Positions 58,164-64,000 of a DNA stretch of 64,000 bases are shown in pieces; within the stretch, counting starts at the first letter, position 1; each line of letters starts with the position of its first letter. The notes beneath the pieces were generated by a model. The model did no database searches and was not told the DNA's origin. It was given only the letters and a program-made list of their open reading frames with translations. This stretch comes from Telopea speciosissima. Taxonomy: Eukaryota; Streptophyta; Magnoliopsida; Proteales; Proteaceae. The stretch lies in the NCBI RefSeq assembly GCF_018873765.1, contig NC_057920.1, positions 11,545,307 to 11,609,306 on the forward strand, in the 5' to 3' direction. Position numbers and translations under genes: made by a program.

Positions 58164-58367
58164 TTCCAACCATGTGGGCTTCTGCTTGATGTAACTATTT
58201 CCCAAAACATTGGGATTGGCATGAGAAACCCTAATTGCCGTAGTTTTTATTATTTTGAACAAAACTTTTTTTTGGGGGAAAAATATTTTTGAGCTTGCAC
58301 GGTATGCTCAACACTCTTTCTGTCTCTCTCCTCCCCTCCCCTATGGATGAACCCATTAATGCTGGGA

Positions 58368-58548
58368 TCCAGGTCGCCTACGGCCCAGTTGCCCGTAGCA
58401 GCCTGTGCGACGTGACAGGGTCGCGTGCGCAATGACCACCTTACCCCCGCTTGAGCAAGGCACTGGGCAGGGGGTAAGGCGATCATTGCACTCACGACCC
58501 AGTCTACACCATACAGGTTGCTACGGGCACCTAGGCTGTAGACGATCT
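58368..58548. mobile_element. G+C-rich MITE in copy B
   Basis: TIRs ATCCAGGTCGCCTACGGC and complement GATCGTCTACAGCCTAGG, with GCCCGTAGCAGCCTG/CAGGTTGCTACGGGC inside. Copy A lacks it (CATTGTTGCTGGGCCCTGA), and the flanks CATTAATGCTGGG and CATTATTGCTGCTGGG look like a degraded target duplication. Confidence 0.75.
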
Positions 58549-58599
58549 GCATTATTGCTGCTGGGCCTTGAGGCCCTTGATTGCCAATAAAAGATTCAA

Positions 58600-59840
58600 G
58601 GGAAAATTACACTGCCACCCCTGAGATTTGTACTAAATACAAAGTGACCCTCTGTGTTTCTAAATTATACAACCGCCTGAGTAACTGAGTTTAGGTTAAT
58701 TGTTGCAGTCAACCTCACTCCGTTACATCATTCCTGTATGTTGGTAATTGACACCTTAAAATGACTAATATACCCCTAATGGGATGTGAGCTTACCATTT
58801 TGCCCACATGGCATCCCTTTCTTCCCACCCCCTTCCCTTGTTACTCAAAATGAGGTTTAGTGTTCTGGCACTCCTTCCTCTGCAACTTGAAGGGTTTAGG
58901 GTTCTCAAGATGGCGATCTTTTAAGGCAGTGTTCAACGCCATCTTCTGGCAATCCTTCCTCTGCAACTTGATGGGTTTCTGTTGAATCGAGCTTGGATTA
59001 ATTTATTTTCTGAAAGGCCCAAAGCGAACCGAGAAATATTGTTTTTCTTTAGCCATGCCTTGCTCTGTCTCCTCCGTGACAAGTCATTCGAATAGAATAT
59101 GCAGAAAAGGGTGGTCTCGTTATCAGTTACTGAACTTTTCTGTGTTGTGTTCTGTTGAAACCGTAGAATTTTCAGACGAAAGAATTAGTTAGCCCTGACA
59201 ATAACGGTGAAATCCCTTCTCAAAACCCAGATTTGTATTACGTTTTATTGCAGCGTGATATGCAGATTTATGAGGCTTTTAGTTTTTACAAAGAAGCTTT
59301 GAACACCTTAAATCTCATGAGTCAAATAACTGGGAAGTTAACTGTGTATGATTGTAATTCTTTTATGTACTATTATCTGAAGTCAAGAAACGCCTCATCA
59401 ATATTTAGTTGAAGATTCAAACCCACAAATCAGGTGTATTTGGTTCAAAAATTTATCGCTACTCTTGAGTATTAAATTTATCCCTACTCTAGGCAGGGAA
59501 AAAAAAAGATATAAAATAGAGGGAGAAAAGATGAATAGTTGAGATGAGGGAGATACCTGTGCGTGCGGTGGAGTTGCAGGTCCGATTTCAGTTTGGGGGA
59601 AGAAGACGATGGTAATGAGAGCTTGAATTGAATAGGGTTTTGGTTTATAATCTTAGAAGAGGGCAAAGTTGACATTTTCCATTGAGTATTATTCAACAGA
59701 ATATTAGAAGAGGGTAAAGTTGTTATTTTACATAATATTATTTAACACCGTCCACTCAAAGGGTGTGGCTGTACAATTTAAAAACATAAGAGGATTGCTT
59801 TGCATTTTATACAAATCTCAAGGGGTGGCAGTGTAATTTA
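58600..59840. mobile_element. MULE, same TIR family as the Pack-MULE
   Basis: Left end GGGAAAATTACACTGCC, then TTTGTACTAAATAC and GTTTCTAAATTATACA. The right end in complement reads AAATTACACTGCCACCCCTT. Copy A holds the uninterrupted site (AAAGATCCAAAGAAAAAGG, 40506-40524). The right tip is eroded, so the TSD is unclear. The interior (58860-59430) has exon-like stretches, such as a TTTTATTGCAG acceptor near 59251 followed by RDMQIYEAFSFYKEALNTLN, of unknown origin. No transposase. Confidence 0.75.
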
Positions 59841-60850
59841 AAAAAAAGGTTTGTCTCTTGTCTTCCTCATTTGTTGGCTCTCAACCCCGTCAGTCAGAGA
59901 ACCCTGTCTTTTTTTTTTTACTTAATTGAGTTATCTTTAAAAGAAATAAGAGCATGAGTTTCTCATCTGCTTTTATAAGGGGGAATCTTCCACCACACAC
60001 CAATAGCGGTGGCACGAGAGACAGTTTGGTCAATAAGGTTCCATTTAATGTGGGAGGAGAGAAAATGTTAATGAGAGACAAGTCAGATATGAAAGTGTGT
60101 GGGAAAACGGATCCAGATCTTCTACAACGTAAAGATAAGGTGGTCATTGCACATGCGGCTGTGTCTGCACCGCTCAGGCCACTGGGACAGCTGCACCATA
60201 GAGGATCTGAATTAGTGAGAAAACACCCCCACATTGGTGGCAAGGAGATTTTTTTTTTCCTAAATTAAGCAAAAACATATGGAATTATACTTGAGTGTTT
60301 GGTAATGCAAGGTATAACTAAAAGGGAAATATTCAAAGAACACTGTCACAAGTTATAATAGACCTGGCCTCAAAAAAAAAAAATGTAACAAGTTGCCTGG
60401 CCTTTCTCTGAGGAGAATAACACATTCATTGCCAACAAGCTTTAGTCCGTAAAAGCCGTAGGATATGGAGATCCAGTAGTAGTTTTCACTGCCCTTGTGC
60501 TACTGGAGGTTTCACCTCTGATCTTTCACTCTTTGGATCAGATAAAACCTATATATCCCCCTTCATCCATCTGTCTTGTATAGTATGTTCTGTCTGTCTG
60601 TTAAAGACTTAAAGTAGGTTAACAAGTGATGTTTAAATCTCGTTTCATTGCTGCATGAACTAAACCTTGTCCGTCTGCACAAATATTGTTCAACAAGATC
60701 GAAAATGGGAAAGAAAGAAAATTAGAACCCAAAAAAAATAATATTACAATAATAAAATAGAGAAACGTTTACCTGCTCCAACTGATGATGATACACAACG
60801 TTTCCAGACTGATTAATGGCGCATGCAACAAGTTGAATTGGATATGTAGT

Positions 60851-60919
60851 CAACCCTAACCCTAAACATAACATATGTATATATATATATATATATATAT
60901 ATGTTTAGGGTTAGGGTTG
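60851..60919. repeat. Telomere-like inverted repeat around (TA)n
   Basis: CAACCCTAACCCTAAACATA (60851-60870) and its perfect complement (60900-60919) enclose a (TA)n core. The arms contain CCCTAAC/CCCTAAA units like the plant telomeric repeat TTTAGGG. Confidence 0.85.
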
Positions 60920-61174
60920 AACACATATCCTTTTCACTATGGATCAGAGATAGAGAAAGAAGAAAGAGAGGGAGAATTGGGAGTTGTTGTCCGGAGTAGT
61001 AGTAACTACTGGACTTTATTTGCTTCCATGCTTATTAAGGGTTTTGGACTGGACTGTATTCCTCTTCTTCTCCTCCTCTCCATATTCCTTTCAACTAGAG
61101 AAAATATAAACTAAAATGGTAACGAGAAGCAATGTGAGAGTTAGAACCGTTGACTTGGAATCTAACTCCTCTTA

Positions 61175-61335
61175 TGTTCCCTGTCCGATCAGGTTCATAG
61201 GTTCTTCTCATAGGGGACCAAAAATGATGACCTTACCCCTTGCCCGAACACATTACCCGGATGGGGTGAGGTCATCATTTCTGCCCTCCCTATGAGAGGA
61301 ACCTATGAACCTGACCGGGTAGGGAACCTGACAGG
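61175..61335. mobile_element. MITE
   Basis: GATCAGGTTCATAGGTTC at the left and GAACCTATGAACCTGACC at the right, with ATGATGACCTTACCCC and GGGGTGAGGTCATCAT as an inner inverted pair. Long hairpin potential, no ORF. Related to 16615-16830. Confidence 0.75.
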
Positions 61336-61474
61336 AGAAAAATTCGTTGACTAGAGGTGTGTTGATTGAGACATTACAGAGAGAGGGAGAGGGAAAGCGG
61401 AATTTCCGTTAAGAATAGCGGTTTCGTAGAGTGAAGTGACGTGGTGTTGTGCAATTGTAACGTTGGTTTGGTAG

Positions 61475-61698
61475 GACTTAGCGCAGTTGGCTTGGAGGGA
61501 ACATGACAATCCATCTCAAGAAGCGAGGTCTCGTGATCAAACCTTCGCCGTTGCATAATTTCTTAGGGCCACCCGCTTAAGGCTCACTAGGCCCAGAAGC
61601 TCCCAGTTGGTTTGTGTGTGGCGCATAGTCATGTACGAGCCCAGGGGGATTTAGTAGGCCTAAAATCGGATACCCCTCTTGTCTCCGAACAAAAAAAT
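61475..61698 (+). mobile_element. tRNA-derived SINE
   Basis: A box A-like TAGCGCAGTTGG (61479-61490) is followed about 45 bp later by a box B-like GTGATCAAACC. A unique body then ends in an A-rich tail (CCGAACAAAAAAATATATAA). The layout fits a pol III-transcribed tRNA-type SINE. The family is not named and the TSD not resolved. Confidence 0.55.
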
Positions 61699-61792
61699 AT
61701 ATAAAATAAAGTACTGTAAAGATTTAACGACACTTTCCTTCGAGTCCGTCACCTTATATACTACTGTTATGGTGCGACTGTCCTCTCTAGTT

Positions 61793-63172
61793 CCATCAAA
61801 AGAAGAAAAAAAAGAAGGAAAAAAAAAACTGTGGGAGGAACCATGGTTACCACCTGGAACTTTTCAAACACCTGGGGTCACTTCCCTAAATCAGATGATG
61901 CCTGCTAACCCCAATTCTCACAAGGTGTGTGAGCTCTTATTTAATAGGGATTGGAACAGGGGCTTACTCGCAGCAATATTTCCTCCACCCATATGTGCCT
62001 CCATCAACTCTATTAAATTGTCATCCCAACCATTTGCGGACCACTTGTTCTCTCCCCTGTCAAGATCGAGAGCCTTTACTACCAAAAGAGTGGCGGTAAT
62101 GCTGGCAACCACCCTACCTCCCAACAATGTCTCAATCCCTAATAAATTTTATAAGGAACTGTGGAGACTGAAATTCACCCAAAATTCACACTTTTTGCAT
62201 GGCGATTGATTAATGATGGCATTCCAACACAGTCCAACATGTTTTGGACTGATCAATCTCTGAATCGCTGTCCATTCTGTCTCTCTTCACCCAAAACGTT
62301 ATGGCATCTTTTTTTCTCCTGTCCTATTACTAAAAGAATCTGGGCTGTGGGCCCCCTTGGAATCCGGACTGAAGCTTTCACGGGGGCCACTACTATGGAA
62401 GCATTGCGATCCTTTTTGGACTCCTGTGTCATGGGCTTTCCACTTGATTCATATATCCTTAGTATCATTTGCATTACTCTCTACTTCATCTGGATCCACA
62501 GAAATTCGATTGTTTTCTCTCATCAGTTGCTCAATCCTCGTCAAATCCTCTAGAATATTTTACGATGGACCAATGATTTAGGCCTTTACCCAACACCGAT
62601 CAAGCAATTCCACCTAACCCCCTCCCCACCACTACAAACACATACCACATCCATTTCCATGTCACAATCGGCCTTCAGGAACTTGGGGTCAAGAGATCAG
62701 TGTGTTCTTATTTCAGATGGGAGTTTCTGTACTTCTACAGCATATGGGGGATGGGGATTTTTAATTTGTTATAACAATATTTTCTATGCTTCTGCCATGG
62801 ATTTTGGTATTGTATGGTCCCCACAAGAAGCGGAACTGCGAGGATTATACGCAGGGCTCCAAAAGTCATTTCCATTGGACTGCAAGGAAGTAGTGATCTG
62901 GACAGATTCCCAGGAGATGGTCGATTGGTTGGGGAAGCCACGTAAAGCTGAATGGCCATATGATCTTTTTACTGGTTTGTTTGACATCCCCCACCTTATT
63001 TCATCCCTTAGGTCTGTAAGATTTATAAAACAATATAGGAGTTTAATAACTCCAGTAAATAAACTTGCTAAATTTGCTAGACTAAACAGGTGCTCCTCGG
63101 AGGAGATGCACAAGACTGTAGATATTATGTTTAATTAGTAAAGTCTTTATTTTCCACCAAAAAAAAAAAAAA
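61793..63172 (+). mobile_element. 5'-truncated L1-type LINE with TSD and poly-A tail
   Basis: The 16-bp target duplication ACTGTCCTCTCTAGTT is at 61777-61792 and 63173-63188. The insert ends in a run of A's (63159-63172). It carries only the 3' part of ORF2: a linker, zf-RVT and RNase H. The structure shows an insertion by target-primed reverse transcription with loss of the 5' end. It lies just downstream of a SINE. Confidence 0.93.
61830..63138 (+). pseudogene. LINE ORF2 3' part: linker, zf-RVT and RNase H domains, disrupted
   Basis: The first reading (to about 62200) has EEPWLPPGTFQTPG and VCELLFNRDWNRGLLAAIFP, typical of the post-RT linker. It shifts frame near 62165 into LKFTQNSHFLHG versus the in-register FTLFAWRLINDGIPTQSNMF, then CPFCLSSPKTLWHLFFSCP, the zinc-binding zf-RVT motif (C-x2-C-x7-H-x4-C). 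A stop at 62551-62553 interrupts before RNase H. RNase H reads CVLISDGSF (Asp), PQEAELRGLYAGL (Glu), VIWTDSQEMVDWLG (Asp) and ends at 63138. With a frameshift and a nonsense codon it is dead on arrival or decayed. Confidence 0.88.
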
Positions 63173-63189
63173 ACTGTCCTCTCTAGTTA

Positions 63190-63845
63190 CTCTCTCTCTC
63201 CTTTGTCTTTTGAGGGGGTAAAATGGGCGGCTTAGATATGCCAAGTTGGCTAAGTATATTTGGCAATGGAAGGTTGGGATTTGCGATTCATGTTTTGGGA
63301 TTTCAACTTTCAACTGTAATTTATTCTTTTGTAGTAAAAAAAAAAAATAAAAATTTCTACTATAATTTCATCACTTGGATATTCTCTGTGAGTAACCATG
63401 CTTGGTTAAACATAGTTGTAACTTGTAACAAATCACATCTATTTGAATTGGGTTGATTAATATTGAATTTTTAAGGTTTGGTTCGATTTTGGCCCATTCG
63501 GCCTTGGTTATAATCATTTGATATGGATCAAATAAGAATGGATCGAGTTCCCCTTCACTCATGGGAAAAGAGAAGGAAGAATTCCTTCGTCAATGGGCAG
63601 TTACCCTCTTAGGGTCTAGGGTCAAGAGGTGAAGAAAGGGTGCTTTATGACACAAACGTTTAATAGGAAAGTTGATCCCTAAACCTCCTAGGGGCATGCA
63701 CTCTACTGACAAGCCCCCGAGCATAGTTGATTACATTGAGGTTGTCCTCAATTCAAACATCCGTATAATAGGGATATTTTGGATAACGAAATGTTACTTA
63801 TAATGGCTTTTTTTTTTTGGTTACCACAAAAGATAAAAAAAATAA
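63190..63845. other. Intergenic DNA
   Basis: A+T-rich, with a repeated GGTTTGGTTCGATTTTGG-type fragment at 63475 suggesting another hAT-like remnant. No gene is supportable. Confidence 0.4.
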
Positions 63846-63980
63846 GGAGTGGTGTTCTTTATGCTGTAGCGTAGCCTGGGCCTAGATACATGGGCTTGCC
63901 ATTCAGGGGGCAAGGTAATCATTTCGCCCCCCCATGTGTCTGGATATAGCCTGTGCCACCGGCCCACAAAACATTCTCCC
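63846..63980. mobile_element. MULE-type MITE
   Basis: Left GGAGTGGTGTTCTTTATGC and right complement GGGAGAATGTTTTGTGGGC, with GATACATGGG/CCCATGTGTC inside. Flanking 9-mers AAAAAATAA and AAAAAATCA match at 8 of 9. Same family plan as 17681-17816. Confidence 0.7.
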
Positions 63981-64000
63981 AAAAAATCATATATGGGTTA

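Larger units (their letters stand above)
56480..60900. repeat. Segmental copy B
   Basis: Collinear with copy A (39210-40560 joined to 51473-52850) once private insertions are removed. Copy B insertions are 57570-58163 (MULE-like), 58368-58548 (MITE), 58600-59840 (MULE) and an extra block at about 60100-60205. It lacks the hAT and LTR elements of copy A. No host gene recognised. Confidence 0.8.

Noticed and set aside
57451..58262. Overlapping Ile/Asp/Gly-rich ORFs on both strands
   Set aside because: They come from the GATCGG-type motif array of the MULE-like element and have no domain.
1..64000. CRISPR arrays, rRNA or tRNA genes, bacterial operon signals
   Set aside because: No regularly spaced short repeats with unique spacers, no rRNA core motifs, and no tRNA cloverleaf apart from the tRNA-like head of a SINE; the DNA is clearly plant nuclear.

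Overview
The window is nuclear DNA of a flowering plant, most likely a eudicot. It has intron-rich genes with GT/AG junctions, plant-type ribosomal protein promoters (telo-box plus site II), a plant-only SKU5-like gene, Au-SINE-like sequence, and dense MITE, MULE, hAT and LTR-retroelement content. I cannot name the species from sequence alone. Long stretches are A+T-rich and non-coding, and only four genes look like conventional host genes.

Layout. (1) 1-7,228, minus strand: the 5' six coding exons of a PP2A B55 regulatory subunit gene running off the left edge. Its introns hold a LINE remnant and a complete TRIM element. (2) 7.2-11.9 kb: A+T-rich intergenic DNA with palindromic MITEs and one orphan exon-like ORF. 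(3) 11,909-14,507, minus: a complete eight-exon SKU5-similar (SKS) multicopper-oxidase-like gene of 538 codons. (4) 15-20.5 kb: repeats, mainly hAT-like and MULE-like non-autonomous elements. (5) 20.5-38.3 kb: an eL13 (60S ribosomal protein L13) cluster with a truncated promoter/leader copy and two intact genes. It is interspersed with a Pack-MULE carrying a trihelix transcription factor gene, an insertion carrying the first exon of a glutathione peroxidase gene, MITEs and a LINE RNase H fragment. (6) 38.3-38.9 kb: a long inverted repeat whose arms contain Au-SINE-like sequence. (7) 39.2-52.9 kb: segmental copy A. It is split by a hAT element (8-bp TSD CTCTCAAC), which is itself split by a 10.5-kb minus-strand LTR retrotransposon (5-bp TSD TTCCT) without recognisable pol. 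(8) 53-56.4 kb: degenerate retroelement DNA, a 1.2-kb TIR element and a small orphan ORF. (9) 56.5-60.9 kb: segmental copy B, which preserves the empty site of the nested insertions but has its own MULE/MITE insertions. (10) 61-64 kb: MITE, tRNA-type SINE, and a 5'-truncated L1-type LINE with a 16-bp TSD and poly-A tail.

The host genes (phosphatase regulator, secreted cell-wall SKS protein, ribosomal protein) are functionally unrelated neighbours. The interest of the window lies in its rearrangement history: duplicated copies supply empty sites that prove later insertions, two kinds of element carry host gene pieces, and the two intact eL13 genes encode the same protein from different upstream sequence. 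Single-base frameshifts in two otherwise well-kept coding regions, with many one-base indels between the two LTRs, make residual indel error in the assembly a serious alternative to pseudogenisation.
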